A DNA stretch of 64,000 nt, taken from NCBI RefSeq assembly GCF_900167135.1, contig NZ_FUWZ01000003.1, positions 310,001-374,000 on the forward strand. Reading direction: 5' to 3'. The position numbers and the translations under genes are program-made. Shown here in pieces: positions 8,688-18,183 of the stretch (its first letter is position 1; each line of letters begins with the position of its first letter). Below the pieces are notes generated by a model. The model was given only the letters and a program-made list of their open reading frames with translations. It ran no database searches and was not told where the DNA came from. This DNA is from Chitinophaga eiseniae. Lineage in GTDB: Bacteria > Bacteroidota > Bacteroidia > Chitinophagales > Chitinophagaceae.

Positions 8688-9773
8688 TTATTTGATTAAT
8701 TCTGCCAGGCGGTCATGGAGCACACCGCCTCTAAGGTCTTTACCCACAATTTTTCCATTGGGATCGATCAATACATTGGAGGGTATACTAGAGATCTCGT
8801 AGGCCTTTGCTGCCTTACCCTGATCAGCCTTAAAGTCGCAAACCTGCTTCCACGGCAACTTATCTTCCTTAATGGCTTTTAACCACAACTTTCTGTCAGT
8901 ATCCAGCGAAACACCCAATACTTTAAAACCTTTATTCTTATACTTTTCGTAGGCGGCTAAAACATTGGGGTTCTCCCGACGACAAGGTACGCACCAGCTG
9001 GCCCAAAAATCCACCAAAACATAGTTTCCTCTGTAAGCGCTTAAGGAAACTGGCTTACCTTCAGTATCATTAATGGTAAAGTCAGGAGCCACGACATTTC
9101 CGCTTACAAGATCTCTTGCCTTGTCTAATTTCGGTTTCCATTTCAGCACCTTTTCAGATTGCTGCATGCGCTTGCTCAATCCAAGGTACATCGGCCCGAC
9201 AAGACCAGGATTAATAGCTGCCTGCGTAAAAATATCTAATAGATCAACGCCGACGTAACTGTCGGGATAGTTACGGATCACCTCCCTGGTTGCATCAGCA
9301 ATAAGCGCCAAACCATCCTTGTTTTTATCTCCAGCTTTTGATCGTTTACCTACCTCACCTCCATAATACTCCCATGCTTTTTGTTCATTTCCCCCACCCG
9401 TATAGGACGCCATTCCTTCACGATCAAAGGTTACATGGACGTCACCGTCAAGGTAAAACAGGCCTACATTTTTCATGTTGCCACTTTCGTCAGACAATTT
9501 CTGCCGGTCCGGCTTCGCCTTAGAACGCGGCATGATTAAGTTGAGTTCCGCAAGCTGAGGCCTTCCGATCTCACCGCTGAATCCAAATTGTCCATTTTTG
9601 ATCAGCGCGGTGTCCGATTTGTATTCCCCTCCTTTATCATCAGGCGGGTAAGACATGACCGCTTTAACTGCCTGGTAGCCTGTTGGCAACTGTCCTTTAA
9701 TGTGATAAGTGGTTTGTGCACTTGACAATACCGGCAACATACAAGCAGTTGCCCAGATCATTAGTTTATTCAT
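8688..9773 (-). CDS. DUF4369-type secreted thioredoxin (TlpA-like disulfide reductase)
   Basis: The best start is ATG at 9773 (361 residues); a TTG six codons upstream also opens the frame. A signal peptide ends near SSAQ. The N-terminal third is a beta-rich domain of the DUF4369 kind (YHIKGQLP ... LNLIMPR), and the C-terminal domain is a TlpA thioredoxin with WCVPCRREN (Cys261, Cys264 from this start). This two-domain layout is common in Bacteroidota periplasmic or outer-membrane-linked disulfide reductases. The gene follows the SusD gene in the same direction, with a hairpin at 9789-9818 in the gap. Confidence 0.9.
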   Translation of the reverse strand: MNKLMIWATACMLPVLSSAQTTYHIKGQLPTGYQAVKAVMSYPPDDKGGEYKSDTALIKNGQFGFSGEIGRPQLAELNLIMPRSKAKPDRQKLSDESGNMKNVGLFYLDGDVHVTFDREGMASYTGGGNEQKAWEYYGGEVGKRSKAGDKNKDGLALIADATREVIRNYPDSYVGVDLLDIFTQAAINPGLVGPMYLGLSKRMQQSEKVLKWKPKLDKARDLVSGNVVAPDFTINDTEGKPVSLSAYRGNYVLVDFWASWCVPCRRENPNVLAAYEKYKNKGFKVLGVSLDTDRKLWLKAIKEDKLPWKQVCDFKADQGKAAKAYEISSIPSNVLIDPNGKIVGKDLRGGVLHDRLAELIK

Positions 9774-9788
9774 ATCTCTGTTGAATTT

Positions 9789-9818
9789 CAAATTGCTGCC
9801 TATGTCGGCAGCAATTTG
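9789..9818. repeat. 12-bp perfect inverted repeat between SusD and TlpA genes
   Basis: Arms 9789-9800 and 9807-9818 pair perfectly around a six-base loop. No T run follows on the minus strand. Position and strength suggest an mRNA processing or stabilising hairpin that could set SusD levels above those of the downstream thioredoxins. Confidence 0.65.
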
Positions 9819-9835
9819 TTAACTGTTATTTTATG

Positions 9836-11323
9836 CTATGGATTTTCTTCCAAACCGTTGTTTTCATTGAGCATCCGCTCTCCAAATTTAAGCGCGAACC
9901 TTTCAGGTTTAAGTTGATACGTGGCGGTCACGATGCCGTTCGGACCGTAAATCCTGTGTGTAAAGTCAATGTGATTGCTGTATACCGGGTCGACAGAAAG
10001 ACGACGCATATCCAGCCAGCGTAAACCAGTGATGGCGAATTCGCGGATGCGTTCGTCCAAAATAAATTTCACAAGCGCTTGTTGGCTTGCTGCAATGCCG
10101 GAAGGAACAAGAGCGGCTGTGCCAGCAATTCGTTTGGCGCGCAAAACTTCCAAATCGGTTACTGCCCCGACGAGGTCATTTGACCTCGCCTTACACTCTG
10201 CACGCATTAAATATAAATCAGGTAGCGAGGGTCCGACATTTATTCCATCGAAGAAATTTGTATTCCGCCGTCGCATTCCCAGTGGATATGCTGTAGTCGT
10301 AGACAATTTGTAAGGCGAATACAAGTTTAGACGGCTGTCAGTTGGAGCATATAAGGCAGCGGTCTGCGGACTAAAAACAAATGCATTAACAGCTTGAAAT
10401 TGAAACCAACCTGCATTGATATTATAAATAATTTCTGTATTGTTGGCTGCAATAGGGACATTGGACAGACCGAAAGGGCCTTCCGGAAACCAGGACCCTG
10501 TGGCACCTGGATTTTTTGGGTCCAGCACCACTGTATAATCATACAGTTTCATAGGAATTTGAGCCTTTTGAACCTCTAAAAACGCAGCGTCAAGATGTGT
10601 TTGGGCTGCGGCGAAATTATTCATCGCTATATAAACCCTTGAAAGGTAAAATTCTGCAGCCAATCTGGAAATCTTGCGGCGATGTGTAAGCACCCCCAAA
10701 TCAGGCAAAGACTCGGTCAAATCACTGACTACAAGATCATACCCCGCCTGCAAAGTTCCTCTTTTAAAATCCTTTTGATTCACATCTGCCACAGTAAGGT
10801 TTGGTATACCCAAATCGGCGCCCGCAGTAGCAGCATTATAGGGTTTGGTGAAATCGGATAGGAACATAAAGTTACAGATTGCCCGCCCCACCCTGGCTTC
10901 AGCGAGCAATGCACGTTTCTCCCCTTCGCTTCCGCCTTTAGAATCCATGACTTCATTAATGACTTTATTAAAAAGGTAAAGTTTCCTGATATAGTTCGTT
11001 TCCCCTGTAATCTCGCCGGGCAAGTCAGCAGCATTGTATACCCGCGCTTCATACCTGAACAAACGTTGCTGCCGGAGCAAATCAGCGCCATCCAGGTTAT
11101 TAAAATAAGGTTGCAAGGCAGCCATCTCATCGCCCTCATATACGCCAGCGGTGAACTGGGTTGCCAAATAATTGGCGTTCAATAGCTTCTCATAGTCAGC
11201 TGTGGTGACAGCAATCGCCTGACCTTTAGGTACAATTTCCAGGAAATCACGTTTACAGGATATTGGAACGATCAGCACCATCAGCACCAATGAACCTAAA
11301 ATATATTTTCGAAAAATTTTCAT
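9836..11323 (-). CDS. SusD/RagB-family outer-membrane lipoprotein
   Basis: The start at 11323 (MKIFRKY) gives 495 residues with a lipoprotein signal (PISC, Cys23). An in-frame ATG 63 bases further up would hide the signal and overlap the SusC gene. The N-terminal half has the helical/TPR-like SusD pattern (EARVGRAICNFMFLSDF), and the C-terminus has the usual RDxRxxEFAxxGLRWLDMRR-like signature. SusD proteins form the surface lid of a SusC channel and bind the substrate. It lies 19 bases after the SusC stop. No glycoside hydrolase is nearby, so the ligand need not be a glycan. Confidence 0.95.
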   Translation of the reverse strand: MKIFRKYILGSLVLMVLIVPISCKRDFLEIVPKGQAIAVTTADYEKLLNANYLATQFTAGVYEGDEMAALQPYFNNLDGADLLRQQRLFRYEARVYNAADLPGEITGETNYIRKLYLFNKVINEVMDSKGGSEGEKRALLAEARVGRAICNFMFLSDFTKPYNAATAGADLGIPNLTVADVNQKDFKRGTLQAGYDLVVSDLTESLPDLGVLTHRRKISRLAAEFYLSRVYIAMNNFAAAQTHLDAAFLEVQKAQIPMKLYDYTVVLDPKNPGATGSWFPEGPFGLSNVPIAANNTEIIYNINAGWFQFQAVNAFVFSPQTAALYAPTDSRLNLYSPYKLSTTTAYPLGMRRRNTNFFDGINVGPSLPDLYLMRAECKARSNDLVGAVTDLEVLRAKRIAGTAALVPSGIAASQQALVKFILDERIREFAITGLRWLDMRRLSVDPVYSNHIDFTHRIYGPNGIVTATYQLKPERFALKFGERMLNENNGLEENP

Positions 11324-11342
11324 ATCCGATTCTATTTGATAA

Positions 11343-14300
11343 TTAAAAACTAATGTGTGCGCCCAGACTGATTGTTCCCTGAGCATCCCGTGTCATCCCT
11401 AAAAATTCCGGATCTATGCCGTTTTTATTAGCAGTCCATAACAATAGATTATTCACCTGGAACCGGAAGGAAACACCCTGTGCAAGAATTGACTTTACCA
11501 ACGTTTGAGGAAGGCTATAGGACAAAGTGATGTCGCGGAGTTTGATATATGCTCCGTTTAAGGCATATCGCTGAGACTGATTAAAGTAACCGATATTGCG
11601 GGCACTTGCCAGGTCACCCGAAGGTACATATCTTGGTATATCCGTTCTTTGCTCATCACCCGGGACCTTCCAGCGGTTCAAAAATTCCAATGGCAGCGTA
11701 TTGGTACCGAGAATAGATTCATTTGTTGCGGGATTGCTGTTGTTGGTGATGGTATAACCTCCGCTGTAAATTATGCTTGCACTCAGATTGAAGGATTTAT
11801 ACTGAAAATTATTCTGAAGCCCACCTGACCAGACGGGTTGGGTAGTACCTGCGTAAAGAATATCTTCCGGTTTAGTTACATTGATTTCGGAGGTCACTGT
11901 ACCATCTGCAAGTCTGACTTGTGGATCCCCATTAGCATTTAAGCCTCCATAATTGTAAATGAAGAGTGTATATAAAGGATAGCCTACCATCCTTTCCCGC
12001 AAAGTCAGTTCATCTCCTGTAACCGGCGGATTCTGACGCAGAACCGTCAATTTGTTTTTATTGTAGCTAAAGGTCAGCCCTGTACTCCAGCTAAAGTCAC
12101 CCGTACTAATGTTTGTGGAATTCAATCCAATGTCGATCCCTTTATTATCTAAATTACCGTAATTGCCAATTACATTATCATAACCTGATAGTGGCGAAGT
12201 GGCCAGTTGACCAATCAGGTCTTCCGTTTTCTTAATATATCCATCAATTGATCCGCTCAACCGGTCTTCAAACATGGAAAAGTCAACACCAACATTGTAA
12301 ACCTTTGTGCCTTCCCAGGTCAGCCTGGTATTACGGGGGGAACTTAATAAATAGCCCGCTCCCGTCACATAATTAGGGGCACTCTGAGCAATCAGAATAT
12401 CGTAAGACGCTGCCGCTCCTGCAAAAGGGGCATTACCGGTAATTCCATAGGTCAGACGAACATCCAGTTGACTGAGCCAGGTCGCCGTTTCCATAAATCC
12501 TTCACTACCTAAAGCCCATTTACCACCAATGCTGTAAACGGGCCTGTTCTGTGCAGATTTATCCCGCCCGAATAAATTACTCTCATCGATTCTCCAACTA
12601 GCATTCAAGGTATATTTCCTATCGAAAGTATAACCCAGGTTAGCAAAATAGGAAGTGGTTCTGGCAATGCGTCCCTCTGAACCTCCAACATTGTTGGGTA
12701 ATGTTGCCAATCCACTGACCCCATTAATTCCTTCACCTAAACGCGCCAGATCTACCGGCCTTGAAGTTTGCAGCTGATCTTCCCAGCCATAATAAGTAGC
12801 AGTTGTAGTAACCGGCGTGCTGCTGGTGGCTTGTTGCCCAGCCATCAGGGTAAACTGATGCTGCTTCCAATCGCGGTTAAACACCAATTGGTTTCTTATT
12901 GTCCAGGCCCTGGTGGAGCTGGTTTCGGTAACCAAGCTGCCACCGATTTGTGGAAGGTTGTAAACGGGAGCGACTGTAGCGTCTTCGGCCTGTGTAAATT
13001 GTACCACCTGGGTCCTCATTTCATAATTGTCCTGCAGCCTCACTGTCCGTGTATTGGTGTTGCCCAGGTTATAACCATAAGTACCCTGGAAATCCAGTCC
13101 TTTCAAAAGGTTCACCTTGACTCCCCCGACCAGTCTGGCAAAAATCCCGTTGCTGCTACTGTAAGCCCTGTCCTGTTCAAGCACTGGATTATAGTCAAGA
13201 TTGATGCGGCTAAGTGACTGGTAGATGGCCCTGATGGAATCCGGAAGGGGAATATTTTTATAGTTCCCCAAATAATTAATGTTCAAAGGATTACCATTTG
13301 CATCCTTGAACATTTGATAAGGAACAATGTTACGGTCGGGCTTATAGGTATTGCTGTTTCTGGTCACCGTATTGGTCAGGTCTGCATTGATGAAAGCCGT
13401 TATCCTTTTATTGATGGTCAGGTGGTTGTTCAGATTAATTTTGTACTGATTGTATTGTTCTCCCGGTGTATTGCTTTGCGTCCCAATGTGATTTAATGAG
13501 CCATAAAAGGTATGCGCCTTTCCACCTCCGGAAACAGATAAAGTCTGGTTTATCGTACCTGCGTTTCTAACAAAGAGATTTGCCATCTGGCTGGTATTGG
13601 AGAGTTTGGCCAGACTGTCCAGTTTAAAATCCGCCTGCGCCTGGGTAATCAGGTTTCGGGCGCGGTCATATTGTATCTGCAGATGAGGCAGGTTTCCAAA
13701 GGTACTGTTAACTGTCTCCCAGTCCGGGAAAGATGGAAAAAATTGTGGGAACAGTTCCCTGGAGAGGGCGATAAACTGCTGCGAATTCATTCGCTTTACA
13801 TAATCAAGGTCCGGACGCCCCTGAAAGGCGTAATAGCCGTCGTAATTGAACGTCAGCCGATTACCTGCTTTTCCTTTTTTTGTGGTAATTACGATGACGC
13901 CGTTTGCTGCTTTTGCACCCCAAATGGAGGCTGAAGTTGCATCCTTCAAGATCGTGATATCTTCAACATCCTGCTGGTTGACCTGTTCAATGTTGCCTTC
14001 AAATTCAATCCCATCGATTACAATTAAGGGCCTGGTAGTAGTTAACGGGTTGTCGCCGGTTGGCAGAGAGCTCTGGCCGCGTACAAGTAAGCCGCCCGGG
14101 CCACGGGTAGTCAAACCCGGAACCAATCCTTCCAAACGCGTTAAAATATTTGGAGTACTGGTCCGGTTAAGCATCACTTTAAGATCTGGTTTCGCAAACG
14201 ATCCTGCGGCGCGTTCCCGGGATATTTCCTGGTAACCCGTATTGAATTTAACTTCTACTTCCTTCAGGTTGCTGGTTGAAGGAGTCATTTGAATTGTTCC

Positions 14301-14897
14301 CATGTCATGTGAAGCGGAACGCTGGACCGGCAGGTAACCAACATAACCAATCAGTAGAGTGGCACTGTCTTCCACATTTTGCAAGAAAAATTCTCCATCT
14401 TTATTCGTGGTTGTTCTGATCTCGGAATCCTTGATAAACACAGAGGCTCCCGGTAAAGGTTTGCCTTGCTCATCAACCACTATTCCCTTTATATCTATCT
14501 TAGTAAACAGGGAAGTGACCTTATCAATAATTGCAGGCATACTTTCCCGGATGGTCACAATTTTACCTTCTATGGTATAGCTGAGTGAAGAGCCAGCCAA
14601 AATCTTTTTGAGTGCTTCGTTGATGCCAGCATTTTTCAAGTTGATGTCAACCAGTTTGTTTTTAGAAATTATTTTCCCGTCATAAAAGAAATCATAGCCG
14701 CTTTGCGTCCGGATTTCTTTTATCAGCGACTCCAAAGAAGCATTTTTCCGGTTGATGGTGATTTGCTGGCCGAATGAGGAAGCACTGACCTGCATAATAG
14801 CTGCTATTAGTATGACGGTGGTAAATCGCATTATCCACATAATTTTAAACCTGAGAGGATTGCGTGCTCCCAGGTAGCTGTTAGAATTTTTGTACAT
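11343..14897 (-). CDS. SusC/RagA-family TonB-dependent transporter with STN signalling domain
   Basis: From the ATG at 14897 the protein has 1184 residues; a GTG 21 bases upstream is less likely. After a signal region (MQVSASSFGQ) come an STN domain (about 45-100, QSGYDFFYDG), a carboxypeptidase-regulatory-like beta domain (about 125-200), the plug (LVRGQSSL, VIDGIEFEG, SIWGAKAANGVIVITTKKG) and the 22-strand barrel ending in ISF. The STN domain marks transporters that signal through a FecR anti-sigma to an ECF sigma factor, and both genes lie just upstream. It is therefore likely both importer and substrate sensor of its own operon. Confidence 0.95.
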   Translation of the reverse strand: MYKNSNSYLGARNPLRFKIMWIMRFTTVILIAAIMQVSASSFGQQITINRKNASLESLIKEIRTQSGYDFFYDGKIISKNKLVDINLKNAGINEALKKILAGSSLSYTIEGKIVTIRESMPAIIDKVTSLFTKIDIKGIVVDEQGKPLPGASVFIKDSEIRTTTNKDGEFFLQNVEDSATLLIGYVGYLPVQRSASHDMGTIQMTPSTSNLKEVEVKFNTGYQEISRERAAGSFAKPDLKVMLNRTSTPNILTRLEGLVPGLTTRGPGGLLVRGQSSLPTGDNPLTTTRPLIVIDGIEFEGNIEQVNQQDVEDITILKDATSASIWGAKAANGVIVITTKKGKAGNRLTFNYDGYYAFQGRPDLDYVKRMNSQQFIALSRELFPQFFPSFPDWETVNSTFGNLPHLQIQYDRARNLITQAQADFKLDSLAKLSNTSQMANLFVRNAGTINQTLSVSGGGKAHTFYGSLNHIGTQSNTPGEQYNQYKINLNNHLTINKRITAFINADLTNTVTRNSNTYKPDRNIVPYQMFKDANGNPLNINYLGNYKNIPLPDSIRAIYQSLSRINLDYNPVLEQDRAYSSSNGIFARLVGGVKVNLLKGLDFQGTYGYNLGNTNTRTVRLQDNYEMRTQVVQFTQAEDATVAPVYNLPQIGGSLVTETSSTRAWTIRNQLVFNRDWKQHQFTLMAGQQATSSTPVTTTATYYGWEDQLQTSRPVDLARLGEGINGVSGLATLPNNVGGSEGRIARTTSYFANLGYTFDRKYTLNASWRIDESNLFGRDKSAQNRPVYSIGGKWALGSEGFMETATWLSQLDVRLTYGITGNAPFAGAAASYDILIAQSAPNYVTGAGYLLSSPRNTRLTWEGTKVYNVGVDFSMFEDRLSGSIDGYIKKTEDLIGQLATSPLSGYDNVIGNYGNLDNKGIDIGLNSTNISTGDFSWSTGLTFSYNKNKLTVLRQNPPVTGDELTLRERMVGYPLYTLFIYNYGGLNANGDPQVRLADGTVTSEINVTKPEDILYAGTTQPVWSGGLQNNFQYKSFNLSASIIYSGGYTITNNSNPATNESILGTNTLPLEFLNRWKVPGDEQRTDIPRYVPSGDLASARNIGYFNQSQRYALNGAYIKLRDITLSYSLPQTLVKSILAQGVSFRFQVNNLLLWTANKNGIDPEFLGMTRDAQGTISLGAHISF

Positions 14898-14983
14898 TCG
14901 CTTAGTTTGGTTGATCACAGCGTGCCTTGACTTTCCACGGACCAGGCTGCTGTAGTTTACATTTTTAGTAGATTCCAGGCTAT

Positions 14984-15010
14984 ACCAGTCCCAACTATGT
15001 TGGGACTGGT
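14984..15010. repeat. 12-bp inverted repeat upstream of the STN-type SusC gene
   Basis: Arms 14984-14995 and 14999-15010 pair perfectly around a three-base loop. A TCTTTTT run follows on the plus strand, not on the transcribed minus strand. It lies in the 191-base gap between the thioredoxin stop and the SusC start and is a candidate processing or attenuation element. Confidence 0.6.
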
Positions 15011-15088
15011 TCTTTTTCAGGGTTTATGGTAATTTCCCTGCATGTATGGTTGGTTTATGTCTATAGTCAGGCTTAGGCATTCTCTATA

Positions 15089-16006
15089 TTATATCTTAAA
15101 TAATTCGGCGAGTTTGGCTTCCAGGTCCTTACCATGTAAGTCCATGGCAATAATATTCCCCTTTCGATCAATCAATAGGTTTCTCGGGATCGCAATAATG
15201 TTATATCTTTTACTGATCGGCGATTCAAAACCCTTCAGATCACTCAAATTCGTCCAGGTGTAGCCATCAGCCTGCGTTGCTTTCTTCCAGGCTTCGACGT
15301 CGGTATCCAGTGATACCGCAATTACATCAAAACCTTTAGATCTGTAGTTGTTGTATATCGGGATCAATTCCCGGCCTTGCGCCCTGCATGGAGCACACCA
15401 GCTTGCCCAAAAGTCAATAAACGTATACTTACTTTTTGAAGTAATATTTTTAGAAGCTATCGTATTTCCATCCATGTCAGCCATCTTGAAATCCTCATAT
15501 TCAAAAGCCACCGTCTTTTCAGATGGTCTGGTCTCTTCTTTTTTAACTGTTGCAGCTTCTTTGCCCTGATCATCCAATTCCAGTGTAAAGTGCTTTTTTG
15601 ATGGCGGAAGACACATCTGATTGTTACAGGCCATATATTTAATGGTAAAGGCTAAAGTAGTCTTCTTTTCAGACTTCAGTTTGAGTGTCTGTGTAAAGGT
15701 TACTCCCTTTGCGTAGTAAGTCAGACTCTCCATGCCTTGCTGCTCATCTCCTTTCTCTTCCATCTCACCAACAAATTCTACATGGTCATCCTCATCAAAC
15801 AAAAATTCCGTAGGCATTCCCATACCACCTGCTGAACCTTGTGGGTAAATGTGATAGGGTTCCTGGACAGTAGCATGCAATTTGATCTGATATGTTAAGG
15901 GCGCAATCTTTGTACTACTGAATTTCCACGAAACCGGATGATTCTCCTGAGCAAAGGTTGAAATGGCGACCAGAGAGATGATTATAAAGGAAAGAAGTCG
16001 TCTCAT
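15089..16006 (-). CDS. DsbD N-terminal-like domain fused to a thioredoxin (TlpA-like)
   Basis: A 305-residue secreted protein with a signal peptide (ISTFAQ). Residues about 22-140 look like the DsbD N-terminal (DsbD-alpha-like) immunoglobulin fold, including the Cys pair region YMACNNQMCLPP. Residues about 172-305 form a TlpA thioredoxin with WCAPCRAQG (Cys204, Cys207). In DsbD the N-domain passes electrons from a membrane domain to periplasmic partners; here it is joined directly to a thioredoxin without the membrane part. It sits between the FecR and SusC genes, an uncommon position that ties redox chemistry to the signalling unit. Confidence 0.88.
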   Translation of the reverse strand: MRRLLSFIIISLVAISTFAQENHPVSWKFSSTKIAPLTYQIKLHATVQEPYHIYPQGSAGGMGMPTEFLFDEDDHVEFVGEMEEKGDEQQGMESLTYYAKGVTFTQTLKLKSEKKTTLAFTIKYMACNNQMCLPPSKKHFTLELDDQGKEAATVKKEETRPSEKTVAFEYEDFKMADMDGNTIASKNITSKSKYTFIDFWASWCAPCRAQGRELIPIYNNYRSKGFDVIAVSLDTDVEAWKKATQADGYTWTNLSDLKGFESPISKRYNIIAIPRNLLIDRKGNIIAMDLHGKDLEAKLAELFKI

Positions 16007-16019
16007 ATTTTCTTTTAAA

Positions 16020-17183
16020 TTATTTCATTACATAAATTTTTCGGCCTTCAACCCTGAACTTCACCAATCCTGACGCTTCGATGGACTTCAGCACGGCTGA
16101 TAGCGGCTGTTGTCTGGATATCCAGCCACCAGACTCCAGGTTGTCTGGAACACCCTGGTCATAGACAACTTCCATGTCATACCATCTGGCAATCTTTCTC
16201 ATGGCTGTTTTAAATTCAACGTGATTCAGTGCGAAGTCGCCGTTTTTCCAGTCAATAATATTGTCAACTTCAACTTTCTGTACAGACAGCCGCCCTGCGC
16301 TTAATAGCGCCTGCTCACCCGGATGGATCTTTTTCTTCTGTCCACCTGTAGTGATGCTGACAGACCCTTTAAGTAGTGTTGTGGCCACCACAGGCTCATC
16401 TGCATACGCATTGACATTAAACTGGGTGCCGAGCACTTCAATCTGCTGATCTTTGCTTTGGACAATGAATGGGTGCGCCTGGTCCCTGGTGATGCTGAAA
16501 TAGGCTTCTCCTTCAAGTTGAACGGAGCGCTTCCCATCACTTAATAGGTCTGGCGTGTAGCTAAGGCTGGAAGCAGCATTCAGCCAGACATCGGATCCAT
16601 CTGGCAGGCGGACCTGGTAGGTTTCGCCGTTGGCAGTAGATAGTTTATTGATCCCTCTGTGCCCGGAATTTCCTTTGATCTCATATACCAGCTGCCCTGT
16701 GGGCGACTTACTGATCACTACGCCAGCCTCCGCCGCCAGTTTACCAGTGGCCGCATCAGAAAGCCTGATGGTCCTTCCATTAGAAAGGGTGAGCGTCGCG
16801 CTGTTCATGCCGGGTGCACCATGTGTCTGATTTCCCGGCTCCATAGCAGCTTTAAATTTATGGGGAGTAAAGAACAGAGAAATGCCCAGAGCGATGATAC
16901 CGACGGCGGCGGCGGCAATGGCGATTCGCGGAAAAAGCCTTACCCTCCGTGCCTTGGGCAGCGGCTGACTAATAATCCTGCCGAATAACTGGTCCGCCTT
17001 ATTTTCCGGCAAAAAAACCATCGCATCCTCAGTTAATTCATTCCAGTGTCTTTCCATTCGCTCGTCCAGCATATCTTCTCTACCGGTATCAAGTACGAGC
17101 AGCCGAAACTCCTCCAGCTCCTGTGGAGACATCTTTTTTTCCAAATATCGCTTGTACAGTGCGTCAATGTTATTGGTATCCAT
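16020..17183 (-). CDS. FecR-type anti-sigma factor
   Basis: A 387-residue inner-membrane protein: a cytosolic N-terminal sigma-binding region (1-80), one transmembrane helix (about 84-105), a periplasmic FecR domain (about 125-300, YQVRLPDGSDVWLNAASSLSY, EVLGTQFNVNAY) and a C-terminal DUF4974-like domain (QQPLSAVLKSIEASG). In this family the periplasmic part reads the STN domain of the cognate SusC and releases the sigma factor. The gene lies between the sigma factor gene and the thioredoxin gene. Confidence 0.95.
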   Translation of the reverse strand: MDTNNIDALYKRYLEKKMSPQELEEFRLLVLDTGREDMLDERMERHWNELTEDAMVFLPENKADQLFGRIISQPLPKARRVRLFPRIAIAAAAVGIIALGISLFFTPHKFKAAMEPGNQTHGAPGMNSATLTLSNGRTIRLSDAATGKLAAEAGVVISKSPTGQLVYEIKGNSGHRGINKLSTANGETYQVRLPDGSDVWLNAASSLSYTPDLLSDGKRSVQLEGEAYFSITRDQAHPFIVQSKDQQIEVLGTQFNVNAYADEPVVATTLLKGSVSITTGGQKKKIHPGEQALLSAGRLSVQKVEVDNIIDWKNGDFALNHVEFKTAMRKIARWYDMEVVYDQGVPDNLESGGWISRQQPLSAVLKSIEASGLVKFRVEGRKIYVMK

Positions 17184-17346
17184 ATAATAGAAGAACCGTC
17201 TGGCGGCTTATTTCCTATATAGACACCTGAGCACCTAAGTTCGAGGTACAGGGTTCGAAGATTTTTTAAAAAAATATTTATGGCCGGTTTAAAAAGCCGC
17301 CTTTGCCTGGAAAGCTCGCCAGAGAAGGAATTAACCCGGAAAATAA

Positions 17347-17940
17347 TCAGATCAGCTTTAATATAATCAGAATTGCTGCTATATCAGTATTAGCTTTGAC
17401 GAAAGTGCGCACGGACCTTAGTGCACGTTTAACATGGGTTTGTACGGTCAAAGGGGCAAGGTTCAGTTGTTGTGCGGCCTCCTCATATTTTAGTCCTCTT
17501 TGCTGACATAATATATAGGCCTCTTTCTGTTGCTTGGGTAGGGATTCAATGGCACGGTTGAGTATTTCGCGTACATCCCGAATAAGAATTTCATCTTCAA
17601 TCTCAGTATTCTCCTCTTTCCATTCCTTGCCAAGGGCTTTTTCTACCCTCCCTTCGAGCACAAGCCTGCGTAGTACATTTAAAGATCGGTGTTTCGTTGT
17701 CGTCCGCAGATAGGACTCCAGGTTTCCTATTTCAAGGATGCGGTCGCCCATGAGCCAGAGCTTTAAAAAAACATCCTGCACCATTTCCTCGGCTTCTGTC
17801 TCTGAGTGCAGCAACTGTAAAGCGTAGGTGTATACCTTCTTGCCGTAAGTATCATAGATCATACGGAAAGCCTTTTGATCTCGCCGAGCAACATCAGCTA
17901 AAAGCCTTCCATTGTCTTTAAGGTAACCACCCATTGCCAT
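17347..17940 (-). CDS. ECF RNA polymerase sigma factor (FecI-like)
   Basis: The start at 17940 (MAMGGYLKD) gives 197 residues; an upstream ATG at 18003 adds 21 mainly hydrophobic residues unlike the family. Region 2 (FRMIYDTYGKKVYTYALQLL, EAEEMVQDVFLKLW) and region 4 (LPKQQKEAYILC, YEEAAQQLNL, VQTHVKRAL) are both clear. It is followed 163 bases later by its FecR partner and very likely drives the SusC/SusD/TlpA gene train. Neighbour order sigma, FecR, (thioredoxin), SusC, SusD is the usual Bacteroidota arrangement apart from the inserted thioredoxin. Confidence 0.93.
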   Translation of the reverse strand: MAMGGYLKDNGRLLADVARRDQKAFRMIYDTYGKKVYTYALQLLHSETEAEEMVQDVFLKLWLMGDRILEIGNLESYLRTTTKHRSLNVLRRLVLEGRVEKALGKEWKEENTEIEDEILIRDVREILNRAIESLPKQQKEAYILCQQRGLKYEEAAQQLNLAPLTVQTHVKRALRSVRTFVKANTDIAAILIILKLI

Positions 17941-18183
17941 CGATTTCGCTAATAAAAACCTAGATTGATCAGCAATGATAATTATAATTCCGGAGTAATA
18001 CAATAATCCGCAATTTATGAACCGTTCAGTTCCCCGGTAAGTGTTAACCTGTGAACAATCGGATTTATATAGGCACCATCGAAGCTTTGACCCACTCTAT
18101 GGTTTCATAGGTGTACAAACAGATAAAAACAAAAAATATTACTATTTGTAATTCATTGGAATTTATACAAGAATCCCTGACTT

